From positions 17,263,072 to 17,327,071 of the forward strand of contig CM043808.1 in the NCBI GenBank assembly GCA_023974075.1: a DNA stretch of 64,000 nucleotides. The letters are read 5' to 3'. The translations under genes and the position numbers were made by a program. Below the pieces are notes generated by a model, which saw nothing but the letters and a program-made list of their open reading frames with translations, was not told the origin of the DNA and did not search any database. Every line of letters begins with the position of its first letter. Position 1 is the stretch's first letter. The DNA is from Chaenocephalus aceratus (taxonomy: Eukaryota; Chordata; Actinopteri; Perciformes; Channichthyidae). Below are positions 1-13,494 of the stretch, piece by piece.

Positions 1-1548
1 TCTCTTTTTATGATGGTTTTCCCACAGGTGACTGACTGTACATAAACTTGACAGTTGGGAATAAAGTAGACAGTGGAGAAGGAAAGTTTACATTGTGTCC
101 TCATTTATTTTGTGTCCTCAAATCCTACATTTTCTACATTGTGCATGTGAATAACAAAGTCTTCAAAGTCCTGGGGACTGTCCTTAACTAAACACACACA
201 CACACACACACACAAATCCTTGCCAAGTCATTGCCGGGAAGCACTATTGTTCCTTGGCAGAGGAAACATATGGTAAACATTAAGGGGAATTGAGTGGGTG
301 GTATTCTTACATGCACATTTAGTGCTCAAAGGTACATTCTGTATTAAAAATCCTACAGAAAAATGGTTTTACAGTAAAAAAATAAATATCTACCTTATTA
401 AGAGAGAAAAAAGCCTGGTGTGAAAGAAAAACCTTTTTTTATGATAGTTGCAATAGGCTAAGTTTAATGGAGTAAATGCTCAAAATTTGAAATACTATCC
501 TGCAGAGCATCCCCATTTTGTAACCTGTTAAAAGTGGAACAGTACAATCCAGAAAAATGTCTGAAGGGTTTTTCAGGCTTTATGTAATAAGTGGATGACT
601 TGCACTTGTATAGGCTTTTTTAAATAATTTGCATGTTCCACTAAAAGCAACTGGGCACAGCCAGGACAAGTACAAGTATTACCATGCGTCTTGTGCCCTA
701 TGGCATTGATGAGGATTTGTAACGGAGCTAACATCCCATTTTACAGGCGCCCCACTTGAGTGTATTCGAAAGTTGTGCCAACAGCGTTGAACGAAAACAT
801 TTCTCGGTCCAAATGACTTTCATTTGTATGTGTTCAAGTGTCACTGTCGGTATGAAACAAATTAAAGTTTTGGAGATTTAATAAAGATGAAAAGTGTGTG
901 TGTGTGTGATGCAATGAAAAGTAAGAAGAGAGCAACCGTTTGAACACTATATGTAGTCTCCTAGATAACTATAATCAGCATATCCTGTATATGCTTTGAT
1001 ATAAAGTATATCATAAATGTTTGGGAAACATTTTTCCAGTAGATAAAGGGATAAATTATACTATTTTTCATTACTTTACTAGGTCTCAGATATATACAAA
1101 ACATGTCTCTGAAGTGTTTGGCTCTAAACACCAAACAGATCATTATAGCATCCCATAATCCCCTCTGTTTCAGCCCTTCTTCAAAAGTACTGATTCTCTG
1201 TCTTTTACTTTAGATGAGAGATGATTTGGTTAAAAAGAACACAATGGTACTCTAGGTCGGAGATTCAGGTGATTGTTTGTGTGCGTGTGCGTGTGCGTGT
1301 GTGTGTGTGTGTGGTTGGGGGGGTTACCTTGGTTGGTGATTGGCTAATGGTTACACAAGCCAAAACATCGTTATGACATCATAAAGTGGCCATAGTCAGC
1401 TTATTTTCAGACAGGTTTTTATATAAATGGATCAGGACAAAAAGTGAGCAAATCTTTTTTCCTGAAACTTTCAGAATCTCTTTACACAGAGGGGACACAT
1501 GTTGATGTATAACTTTGGCCCAGGTTGTTCTTTTCATTTCTCTGATAT
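1..1548. other. Upstream flank of rnf217, no gene recognised
   Basis: No convincing coding exon was found. The stretch is AT-rich and holds a short (CA)n run near 192-213 and (GT)n runs near 895-909 and 1280-1312. CpG content rises only after about 1550, where the rnf217 first exon begins. At 27-65 an acceptor-like sequence is followed by five codons, a stop and an AATAAA, which could be the tail of an upstream gene but is too short to support. Confidence 0.6.
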
Positions 1549-1702
1549 TTGTGTTACCCCACCGCTAGGCTTCCCATCGGCCTATCGCTGCTCTCCTGCA
1601 CGCTGACGCCGAAACCCGGAAGCAGCGAGCAGCCTGCTTTGTTTTGTTTTGGTAGTAGGAGTTGGGTAAGAGGTGATCAGGCCAGGAGAGACGCGCTGAT
1701 AA

Positions 1703-4700
1703 ATGGGGAGAGCCATATCGGGGATGGAAGATGACGGACTGATAACCGACGCCTGTACAATGCCGAGTTTTATCAGCAGTTTGGAGGAGGGGAGTGTGAA
1801 GTTGTCCCGCCGCTACCTGCCGACTGAAACTTCCTTTACGGACAGCAAAGTTGAGTGGTCGGTCAGAGATTTGAGCCGCCGTGTCACCAGGTCCACCTCG
1901 CGATTATCTCTGGACGGAGGTGAGCGGGACCCCGGGGAGAGGGCTGCGAGGGGCAACAACAACAACAACTGCAACGGTGGCGGAGGAGAGAGGAGGAGAG
2001 CGAGCGCTGTCGAGATTTTGAGGAGGAATTTCGGGGTGTCAAAGTCTTCCTCTCTGTGTCTGAACACAAGCAGTCGGATGCCGCGCGGCGCAGAGCATGA
2101 ACACACCGAGGGGATCGTTAATAACGACGTTTCAAACGGTTATGGAACGGAACGAGGCGAATGTAAAAAGTCGGAGCGTGAAACGGGCGAAGCGGGGACT
2201 AAAAACGAGCCCACCCTGCGCGAGGTTACCACTTCTGCTGTTCACGGAGTTGAATTTGTGAGCGTTACAGGTGAGCGTCGTTATGCATATGACAGTGACA
2301 GCAACACGGTCACTTTAGACGAGCCTTTTTACCCTAAAGAACACATCTACTGCACTGTGTACTGTATCGCTAACGACAGTCAACGAAAAGACGCTGAAAT
2401 CACAGACGATGTCACCTCTGACGCAACAGAAATGGACTTTGAGGCAGAACAGGATGCGGGTTCGACTCCCGAACCGGCCTTGTACACATTGGAGGACCTG
2501 GTGGACCCTTTCGGGGACATGTCTCACCGGCTGTCCGTGGAGCAGGACGGTGCAGAGACTGCAATGCAGAGTTGCCGGGTGTGCCTGGAAGATGAAACCA
2601 TCGCACCCCTGCCCTGCTGCAGGAAGGCCGTGTGCGATGCGTGTCTAAAACTCTACGTCAGCTCCCAGGTTGGTATAAGGGAGGGAGTGTGAGGAAAAAG
2701 GGGATTGTTTAGTGCTGCAGGGTGTCACAGTGCTGAGGTTGAGCCTGTCCCAGAAACCAGGCAGTGCTGGGTCAGCCAGCAGCTGGTGAAGCATTCACAA
2801 CTAACACACACAATCTTCACTTGTGATATTTGGCCTGGAGCTGGCCTTGAACACTCTCACCCTACATGTTTTGATTATATGGGCTCTCTAATAAATGACG
2901 GACAACATTTAATGTAATAGTTTCTAAAATGTCACAGTGCAGCATCTGCACGTATCCTCAATTTGTGATGACAACTGTTATTTTTTTAATATGGGTCTCC
3001 AACAATGACACATTCTGCACTAAAATAGGATTATTTCCATTTCTCAGGCTCACCTATTGAAGGAAGATCTCACCATCAGATACCTTTCTTGTGTTCTGTT
3101 GTGTATTATTGGTCCAGTTATAATCCAACAACATACACACATGTTCTTCATCTTGTTCTCCATTGTTTCCTTCACTTCCCAAAATGCAGTTTGCTTGATG
3201 CCATAACATTTGCCTGAGCATTGAGCAGCAGTGGGTTTTAGGTAGGGGAGCAGCAGCACCATGGCAAAGTAATTCTTTAATACAGCCAATAAAGGTCACA
3301 ATGGGGACACAACGATGCATTCTGCAGCCACAACATATGTTTAGTAGGAGCTCCTGTGCATTGATTCTGCTCGCTACATGCACTCATAAGTCAAGGAATT
3401 CAATAATAGATGGATGAAAGATGAACTTCCTACTGAAGCTGCCATGGCAGTGGAGACTCAGCAATGTAAGGCATATTGCCAATCGCTGCTCCTTAACAGA
3501 GCTTAAGTGTTTCAGGACAGATTTGCATTTAAGTGCCTTGATCGTGAGCTGGTACTCATACTCATACGAGTTGTGCAGAAGTTACGATCTTAGGTCCTTT
3601 GCTACTGTTCCTATAATCTTTAATCTGTTTGGATAAAACATTTGTTATCAGTCATCGCGACAGCAATTATCTTGCTTTGAAAGCAAGGCATGAACATTAC
3701 TCACACAAACAAAGAGACAAGCAGGATCTCCGATAAGCACCCTGAGAATGAGATAAGGGCCCTGTAAACTCTCCTGTGTCGGCGGAATTTATTTTTCCAT
3801 CGATGCACTGCAAAGTTTGTCAGCACTCATGCTTGCTGTTTACTCTCAATGGCTACAGTGAGCATTATGTCGAGAGAAATGCGGTCAAATGTCGATAGCA
3901 CCCTGAGAGTAGGTCAGTGCCTCCTCAAATGAAAGCAACTGTGTTGTGCTTATTTTAAAAGCTATATATACAAATATATAGTTCCTTACAATCTAGTTTA
4001 ATATTCCTTAACATAAGGTGTTTAGATTGATTCTCTTCATTGCCTTATCAGATGAGCTCCTTTTCCTCTTTACTGGCATGTTCCAAGTGAAATTTAAACT
4101 GAATGTTTGTATAATATTATTCATCTTCTTTAATACATTCAACATGTCCTTTAAATAATTCACTCTGGTTTTGATTTAAAGGTTCATCTTTTATGATGCA
4201 TATCAAATAATCTACAGGTCAGGACACTAAAAAGAAGATTCATACATGTTCATCTTAAATGCAACATGTTGCTGCCCTAATCTTTAACTGATTTAAGTAC
4301 ACCTCAGAACGCACATACTACAAGTTGATCACTGCTGTAATAGTTCAAACAGCACCATCATGTGCACAAACCATACAGGCATATAGACGCTATACTGTCA
4401 CAGCACATTGACACTACATAGCACTATCTTTAGCTTTAACCGAGCCTATAGTCACACTGTCCTGGGACAAACATTGTAAGCTTAATTGTTTTACTGCTTT
4501 TATCACATTACGGCTTTATGTTGGCTCATGTTTCGCCCCACATTTTAACACCACACATGCATCTGGCAGCAGTCCTAACCGGTCCAAAGAGTCTGGCAGT
4601 GGTCAACAACACATCAGCTCTCTCTCTCTCAGAGGATGCATTTTCATAACTATATGACAAGCTTTGAGTCTGTGTGTACGTGCTGTGGGGGTTGTTGGGT

Positions 4701-7700
4701 GTAACGATATGCTATTGTTCTTTGCTTTCTCTATGCTGACATTTTCACACAAGCCTCCACAGACACACACAAAGAGAAAAGGCCTGATCATGTGTCGGTA
4801 CAACTGGTCTCACGGGCTGTAATGGATTCAATGTGAAAAATAAGCAGGAAGAGAGTTAAGAGACCCAGAGAAGCCGCGATGGCCTGGGAGGAAATGCAAA
4901 TAAAAAAGAGAACTTGATGGTGAAAAGGAAGTTGGATCTTGACTGTATGTAAAGTCAGATGAGATTAAATCTGCAACACACAAACACGGGTCCTGTTTTG
5001 GTTTTAATTTAACCCAGGTGTGAACTTTATGTCAGCAATGTTCTAGGAGGCTGTTTCATCAAATAATTGGGTAAGGGATTATGAAATAGTGCATCTTGAA
5101 CAATATCAATTTTTTTTGTGTTTTATGAATATATTTTTACACGTTTGAATCATTTTGTATGAGTAATTCTTTCCAAATTTAAATATGTTATGTTCACTGT
5201 GGCTGTGTGATGTTAGCTCAATGTGTGTGTGTTTGATACATATTACCTTCCACTCTCACCACTGCCTCGTTCAGCCCTTCACTCATCTCCCTCTTACTCC
5301 CTCTTTGCTTGGGTCAATTATTAACCATTCCCATATCAGTAGTATGGAAATATTCCGGATTTGAAAGTGAGAAACCACCACGAAAAACAAAGACAGATTC
5401 AAATAGTTGAGCAGGTGATGTTGAAAGATATGCTTAACATTGTAGTGTTACTGTCACACACACTTATGTTGTTTGCCTTGTTGGTATTATAGTAAACATG
5501 CCTGGATCAATATGAATTTGTTTTTACTTGTTTCCCAGGTGCGAGTTGCCAAATCTTACATCAGCTGTCCGATCCCCGAGTGCAGCGGCTACCTGGACGA
5601 GGAAGTGGTGATTTCCCATTTAGCCAATGAAGACGTGGCAAAATACCGTTACTTCCTGGAGCTGAGTCAGCTGGACTCGAGCACCAAACCCTGCCCCCAG
5701 TGCAGTGAGTTCACCTCGCTAAAGAACCAGAACCACAGCCACTCCGAGCACAAGTACAAGGTGAGGTGACAGTTCCGAAACTCCAACACAAGGAATAAAC
5801 ATGAGAAAACGGCAGATTAGGGCTGAAAGATAATGGCCAAAACGATATTTAGGATTACGTGGTTTATTGAGATCATGATCATTAATCAGGATTAGTCAGC
5901 ATGCAGCATGACGGCTCTCCAAAATCAAATATAGTCTAATAGTAATAAACATCTTAAGTGTTTTTCATATGGAGCTGCGTTTTCTATGAGCATTGAACAC
6001 ATTTTAAACGCCATTATTACACGACTAAGTTGAATACTTGACTCTGATTGGCAAATTCTGACTTTGCAGAGGTTATTAGTACTTGATAGCACACCGCTGC
6101 TAAGCATAACTTCACCGTTGCTAAGGAGGATCAAGTTAGAGAAGAGGTTAGATCATTGGATGTCAGTGAAATCACCACAAGAAGGCAGAACAGGAACACG
6201 GTATGGGCTTCTCTGGTATTGTTTAAGGACTTGTTGGTGGAGAGGAGACTGTGAACAGACTTGGACAGTTCCAAAAATCCTCGATTAGTGCTGCCGTCAT
6301 TCTTAGTTACGTTGTTGTTGTTGTTGTTTTGTTGTTGCCACAGTTCCAGCCTCTTCACATTATCCCCTTACGATCATGTTCATTCAATTGTGTAAACAGT
6401 GATTATGTTTTAATAAGATTAATTGCGCAAACCTATATCTAACTTTTATGTTAAAAAGTAACACAAGCCTTGATGCACTTTATTCTGTTCCTTCTATAGA
6501 TCCTGTGTAGCAACTGCCAGTTCGTGTGGTGCTTCAAGTGCCACGCGCCATGGCACAACGGGGTCAAATGTCGCGAGTACAGGAAAGGAGACAAGCTGCT
6601 TCGAAACTGGGCGAGTGTCATAGAGCACGGACAGAGAAACGCCCAGAAATGTCCGCATTGCAAGGTAAGGACACAAGTTATTCTGATACCGCGGAACAAC
6701 GCACAATGCTGAACCTGGCCACCATGTGAGGTGGCTGAAGGTTGACTGATGGACGATGGAAACAATGCAGAAGAAACGAATCAATGAGGAGAAGCACAAG
6801 AGCACATAGTGGATGATAGATGGGGGAGCTATCGAGAAGTAGATGGGTGCTCAGATTTAAAGTGCATGTGGAACAGCAGCAGGCGGTTAACATATTGGGG
6901 AAATAATGATGCCACTGCTGCACAATCTGGAAGACTCACTGGCATCTCTTTCACAGTCATAAAACAAGTCTGCCCAATATCTAATTTGACTGTCAGAAGA
7001 TGACTACAGCAGATGTAGACTTGGCTAATTGCCGGTTTGTGGGAACTGTTCTATGCTCACAGCAGCAACACTTTCCATGTGTGTTCATCACACTGATGTC
7101 TCTGAAATGTCCGCACTGGGAGCGGCGAAGGCGGGTCCTGTGTGACGGTGACGCCGGCAATTTGCTCTCATGCTGTGCTTTCCTGGAAAAGAAGCCGAGG
7201 AAAGGCTCAATTTATAGTAAAGGCAGCCAAATAGCACAGATCCATTACTGCTGCATACATATTGCAGAGCAGTTCAATACATGCTGAAGCAGATGCTTAT
7301 AGTGTGAGTGTTGGAAAAGTGAATCCATTTAACAATGAACTGAGCTGATCTTGAGTCTAGAAGGAAAGCATAATGACATATTCAAATTGTGTCCCAGCTC
7401 GAAACAGTAAAATAACTATTTTTAATATAATGTTTAATTAACACCCTTATTTTCTTGCTTCGTCTACTTCTATAGATCCACATTCAGCGCACAGAGGGGT
7501 GTGATCACATGACGTGTACGCAGTGTAACACTAACTTCTGCTACCGCTGTGGGGAGCGCTACCGGCACCTAAGGTATCAGACTCTTTTACTCTGAGTGCC
7601 TTTTCCACCTCTTTATTTCCAATAATGTTCATGCATCTTCCTGTCTTCAGGTTTTTTGGGGACCATACATCCAACCTCAGCGTGTTTGGATGCAAGTATC

Positions 7701-10248
7701 GCTATCTACCTGACAGACCTCACCTGAGGCGGCTAATTAGAGGGTCGGTCTGTGGTAAGTGTGTGAATCTGTACGTCCTTTATACTGAAACTCATTAACC
7801 TCTGTTAGTTGAAGATTGTTGTGGTGCTGTTTGACGGCGTGGCTCTAAGGATAATGATGAAGCTTGAATCTCAAAAACTTGAAGGGTGTCTGTGACGTCT
7901 TGCATTCATGGTCCCCAGAGGATAAACCCTCCTACTATTAATTATTCACCTTTTGCCAGTTTAAGTCAACTTTGTGTCCAGTACTCCCATTTTTGACATA
8001 ATTCTTCTTAGACTATTGCCATTCCAATCAGCTGTATGTATTGCTTATTAGCACATTTACACTTAAGCAAGATAGCTACAAATATTAGCATTTAGCTCAA
8101 ACACCTTTCGTACAGCCATAAAGATATACTGGCATGTCCGTAGACTTGTTTATTCTTAGCACACTGTGATGAAGTGCATATTCACACTTTCAGTTTGACA
8201 GCTACTCTGCCTTTGGTTCAGATGTTTTCTAATATGTAATTTAATAGATTGAATGGGTAATTTGGCAATGAACTGACTGACCTACCAACATTCCTTTAAA
8301 AAAACTTGTATCGTTGCCAAAACATATTCTGCCATGTTTCACTCAGCAGTGGATTATAATTGAGGGTAAGATACAAAACGTAGCAGTGTCATTTAACCTA
8401 TCACGCCCTGGATATAGTCCAAATGTGTTGTTGCTGCCAGCCCAACTTATCTGTGACTTGAATGAATTGATAGCAACACTTCCATTACACTTCACACTTG
8501 TAGCGGCCACTGAGGAAAGCTTTGTAATGAAGTGTGCAAAGCATTATGTTGGTTCTAATCATCCGTACATAGTTATCACATGTCTGCGTCGGCAAGCCTT
8601 CAGGAAGCTGAGAGATGTGTTTGGCTCTGCTCTCCATGACCGCTACAGCTAGTTCTATCAGCTTGTTGAACTGGGAGATAATTTGTCATTTAACAAGAAG
8701 CACTTAGCAATTACTGCTCTCATCGCTGCCTTCATGACGTGGACTGTTAGCGGCACAGATTCTGCATTTAATAAAGGGACATCTTAGTTTGAACAGAATT
8801 TCCCCTAAAGTCTGCTCAGCCAAATTCAGGCACTGAAGGCATCTTACATTTTTTGCAGCATTCATTAACATTTAAACAAAACTAAACAACATGCATTTTG
8901 AAGTTGTATTCTATCTGAAAGGAGCATTTATTCATGATGGATTAATGTTTTTCTCTCTCTGTTGTTCTCTGCAGGCACTAAGGTGCTGATAGCTCCTGTG
9001 GTCACTCTGCTGGTCGTGGTGCTCGGAGCTTTCGCACTGGTGATAGGTAACACCATTACACACATGAACACACACATGAACACACACATGAACACACACA
9101 TGAACACACACATGAACACACACATGAACACACATCAGTGGGAAAGCTCCAGAGAGAAGAGCTAACGGATAGCAGCTAAATGGTTTGACTGTTTTACAGA
9201 TACTGTCTTCATAACTCAAAGAAGTCATGCCACAACTATTGTTGCCTTGATACAAAATTAGAAAGGTGTACAGTTCTCATTTATTCCATGACTAATCTAG
9301 AGGATAGGACTTTTTTCCCGATTGTAAAAAACATCATTTTAACCCATTAAAGGTTTATGGATATACAGTTTGTTGCTAGATGATCAACATGTAGTTTCTG
9401 CATGAAAAAGGGAACCGCTAGTTACAATTAACTGTTTTAAGTAAAACAACCAAAGACAACTGAAGCAGGACCCGCTAGTGGCATGCACACAACTTAAAAG
9501 ATGAGCGAGAAAATCACATTTATGTAAGATTTGTTTAAAAAACCAAACAAATACAATATCAGTACTATGAAAATATTCTGCTCAAGAAAGTACGTAGTTG
9601 ACCAGAACAATTATATTTGGTCTTCCTTAATTCATATAGCAGAAAAATAAAATCACAAGGTCAGTTTCTGCAATAAGGCAGGAGCAATTTGATTATAATA
9701 TACATGCAATTCTCAGTTTGATGTCGTCCCGTAAGAAGTAACCACAATTTGTTCTAAAAATCCAGATTATCTCTCTGTGCTTTTACTTCCTGAAAACACT
9801 CTGCCAGCCCTCTGTAGTATCGTGAACTATTGATGCTAGAGCTGAACTGTAATTAGTGTTAATCTCGTTTCCGTGTCTGTGCGTCTGACAGATGATCCTC
9901 TGCGGGGTAACATGCCGTGTTGGCAGATTCACATGTATTATCATCATTATTACAATCTCTCATTTTCAGCTTAATTAATTTCACATAATGGCAAAATCTA
10001 TAGGCTGTGTGCTGTAAAACGGAATAATCAAATAAAACACTCATGAGAGCTCAACATTAACAGAGGACTCAAGACTTATATTGCACATAAATGGAGTGTT
10101 AATTAAGATAAGTACAATTAGAGGGGTAGTTTGCTCTAATTCAAACGGCTCCTCTCTTCCTCGTGCAGGTTTGGTAGTCTTCCCGGTCTACTATGTGTGT
10201 AAGAAGAGGAAGAAGCAGCGCTCGCAGGGCTCGGGGCGGTGGATCTAA
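1703..10248 (+). CDS. rnf217: RNF217, RBR-type E3 ubiquitin-protein ligase, 7 coding exons
   Basis: Exons are 1703-2668, 5539-5760, 6500-6664, 7476-7573, 7651-7754, 8975-9046 and 10169-10248. All introns are GT-AG, phases agree, and the product is 568 aa. RBR ligases take ubiquitin from an E2 onto a RING2 cysteine and then pass it to a substrate. RING1 starts at C291 (CRVCLEDE) and spans the exon 1/2 junction. The IBR covers about 365-435 (KPCPQC, CSNCQFVWCFKC). RING2 starts at KCPHCK, and C460 in the TEGCDHMTC motif aligns with the parkin-type catalytic cysteine. A hydrophobic segment at about 523-550 followed by a lysine/arginine-rich tail indicates a C-terminal membrane anchor. The N-terminal 290 residues are low complexity and poorly conserved, with an (AAC)n run giving poly-Asn. 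A TAA lies directly before the first ATG; the second ATG at 1724 has a better -3 base and may be the true start. Introns hold no other gene. Confidence 0.95.
9059..9131. repeat. 12-bp minisatellite, about 6 copies, in rnf217 intron 6
   Basis: The unit ACACACATGAAC is repeated about six times with almost no variation. It starts about a dozen bases after the donor of exon 8975-9046. Because the unit is four codons long, unspliced transcript would read a Thr-His-Met-Asn repeat and stop shortly after. Confidence 0.9.
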
Positions 10249-12998
10249 CTGAAACCTGCACTTCATCTAGACCACACACACACACACGCTTGAAAGACGA
10301 CGCCCACATCTCCTCAGGGATGAACAAGCCAGCCTGAGTCATCGCAAAAGTCTTGGAAGGAACATCAGAGAAAACGCAATGGCAATGTGACCTTGTAAGG
10401 TGGAAGGAGGTAAAGCGAGGCCTGGATTATCACACTCTGTCACTTGGAAAACATTTGTCTCTCACTGGAACACTGCTGCAAAAGGAATGCAGGATATTTA
10501 TATAAAAAAAAAAGACAAGTTAAGCTGACTCATGGAGCAAACACTGTCTTGCGGTATGCTCTTCACATGATGGACGCGTTTGAATCCCCCTCCATCCCCC
10601 ACTGAATCTCCCAGCTGTCACATGTGCAAGCGTTTCACTTCAGTCACACACTTCACAGCATCCATCCTGCAGGAGAACACATCAAAACAAACGTGATTCA
10701 GTTTGTGTTTACACCCGCACTTGTGAGACGGTGCTCAGAAAGCAGCCTTTTGTCAGCCTGAGATGAAGACAGTATGGATATTTCAAAGGTTTAAATGTTT
10801 CAGAGTTGGAATTAAAGTATGGACACTGATGGAAAGTGATGGGAGGAGCTCATCGATGAATAGCAGAGAAATGGGAGGAGCTACTATCTTCTTCTTCTTC
10901 AGTTGACTAAAGATGGAAACTTTTTGGACCCAAGCCATGATGGAAAAATGTGTTCTCAAAAAAGCTGGACATTTGAATTAGATGTTGACAATTCCTACTG
11001 CGATTCGGGGTCTTTGACATCGACACACTATTCACATTCAAATGAAAGAATGTGGTACTCATCCATTCTTTGGCTGAGATTGACTCCTAGTTTTGAAAGC
11101 TGTACCCACCATCATTTAACAAAACGCGGTCATGTTTGCAGGGAATATTTAGCCGATTAACCCCTAAATGACACATTAGAAAGTTACATTTTGCTAAGCC
11201 TCGGTTGTTTCATGTTGTGGTTCTAAATCATCTCCTCCTTTATGCTTTCTTCCTCCCTTTTCCCCTTCCGTTGGACAGTGGCTCACACATGCCGTCTGCC
11301 CGTACCTGCATCATCAGAAAAGAAACGAGCTGCTGTGCGGCAATCGTGCCAAAACAAAAACGCTGAACAGAAGGTCAACACTGTCTCTTTGTTAGCTTTC
11401 TTTGTTATTATTTTTTAGGGGCTGCTTGTTGCGGAGGTGTCGGGCGGTGCTGCTGCTGTCGGTGTGTGGTGGAGTCTGCATACAGAAATATAGGAGGAGT
11501 GTAGGATATGCATTAGATAGCTACAGATGCCTAGAATGAAAATGATGGAACACACTATTGCAAATGGTATCCATAGAGGAATATATTAGATTTGACTTTG
11601 TAGTGGGTGGTGGTTTGCTGAGAAGCACGCCGGTTGTTAGATTTCAAGAAGAGGATATCATCATGTGCATTGAAGTGTGTGTTAGGATACATTTGGATGA
11701 TTATTTTTAGACAATCAGGTTTTTAAGAATTGATGCATAGAGGTTGGTTTGCTTCTGGTTTGTGCAGTGATTCTGTTCAGAGGAGGTCTGTCTGTTATAA
11801 GGGTTTGGATAGTGACATATCGGCTTTTAACGTGCACTATAATACTCAGTCACACACACAGCGCTGCCAGGAAACAGGAGATTTTCAAGAGCTTTAAAGG
11901 TCGTCACCTGGCTGCAGCCTGCTTGCTGTTCCTCACTTATCCTTCCTGCTGTCCGCCTTAAGTGTTGAACAAGAGTGCACGTCCACTGAAGAAAGAAAAA
12001 GAAATTGTTTTTCTTTTGATGCTCCATTATGAGACTTCTATGGAGATGTTTAAGAAATGTGCAGCACAATATATCGGCACATAAACTATGCTAGAAAAAT
12101 ATAAAGATTGATCAAATTATGCAATAATTCTTCACGTGCGAGTTCAATGCATTTTTAATTTTGCAGTGGAAGACTTCAAGAGTGTTACAGCACATTTCGT
12201 CACTGAATCTTCACTGAAAGCAGGATTAAAGGCCTGAAGGAAAAGCAGGGTTGATGTTCGTGCATGTGACTTGTCTTTATCCCAGGGAATGGATCTGACA
12301 CCTATTCTGTCAAGTGCAGTCAAACTGTAGAATATATTGTTACACACTGATTTGAGTAGATCCTGGGATTAAATCAGCTCTCAGGGAGTTTGTTTTATGT
12401 TCACTGTACCCAGAGAATTGTTTCCCCAGAGCCGTTTTGCAACCATATTTGATTACAGGAAGTGAAGTCACTGTAGTGTCAGAAGAGATCCATATTTCCG
12501 TCTGTGTTTCCCATCGTGATTCAGTTGTTTTTGTGAACTTTGCTTGGGGGTCTGGTGACTAAAAATGGAACAAGAGAATATGAATTGGTAACACAGCACG
12601 GGGAAGTGAACCGTGTAAGCTATTCTCATAAACATGACATGTATCTTATTAACTATTGTTCACTTCTCCATGCGTACGTGTTAATCTTACTGCTCGGCTA
12701 GTACTACACTGACAGGTTGACCTGATTTTGTTTGTGTGAATGAAATATGAGTGACAGTGTGTGGGCAGATTATTTTTCATTCTACTATTACCACAGCTTT
12801 TAAGCACAAACTGTTGTCCTGCAGTTTACATTGTACCAGCAATGTTATCAAATGGCATCTTTGATACTTAATTTATAATTATATAGTTCAGTATAAACAC
12901 CAAAAATGTCGTCAAATAACATTTTAGGAGCGTTTAGTTTTATTGGTCTTATTTTCACTCACTGGCATACATCCATTTAAATATGAATTTGTGCTACC
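10249..12998 (+). other. Probable rnf217 3' UTR and downstream DNA
   Basis: This non-coding stretch follows the rnf217 stop. The open frames here lack codon bias or recognisable domains. I could not fix the polyadenylation site. No repeats longer than simple runs were seen. Confidence 0.5.
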
Positions 12999-13494
12999 TA
13001 GGGATGTCACGAGAACCAATCATTGGCACGGAGTTGTTGCCATACATTCAGATAAACGTTACTTTTACTTGTTTTGGTCAGTAGTTGGGGCTCAACCCAA
13101 CGTCAACCTGTCATCCTATGAATGATAGAACATTTGTTTAAAGTGCAGGGAACATTGCACTGTGCTGCATTCAGTCAATTATAAGTTAACGTTATCACAT
13201 GTAGTCTAGTAAAACCTCACATTTTCAGGGAAACTTTAATAAAGATATTTTCCCCAGCAATATCAAATAGATGTTATATTTGTTATTAGATGTAGGGGTA
13301 TATGACCTGTTTAGCCTCTTAACATGAACAAATTACACAAACGTGGTAAAGTAGTGTAGGTTGAAGTCCATTTAATGAATGTTGACGTACATAATATTCT
13401 GTTTTATTTAATTTTTTTATTTATTGTGGTATCTAATCGCTAACGTGGGGTTTCACTGGTTGGCGATTACATTTCTGATATCGTGACATCCCTA
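12999..13494. mobile_element. Short non-autonomous DNA transposon (MITE), hAT-like
   Basis: The left end reads TAGGGATGTCACGA and the right end at 13481-13494 is its exact reverse complement, giving 14-bp terminal inverted repeats around about 500 bp of non-coding DNA. The 8 bp outside each end (GTGCTACC and GTCTCACC) match at 5 of 8 positions, as expected of an aged 8-bp target duplication. No transposase is present. Confidence 0.75.

Noticed and set aside
1..70. Possible last exon of an upstream gene (acceptor at 27-28, stop at about 44, AATAAA at 60)
   Set aside because: Only five codons are visible and they do not match the end of NKAIN-family or other expected neighbours.
5815..5960. 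Possible hAT remnant beginning TTAGGGCTGAAAGAT in an rnf217 intron
   Set aside because: No matching opposite end or target duplication was found.
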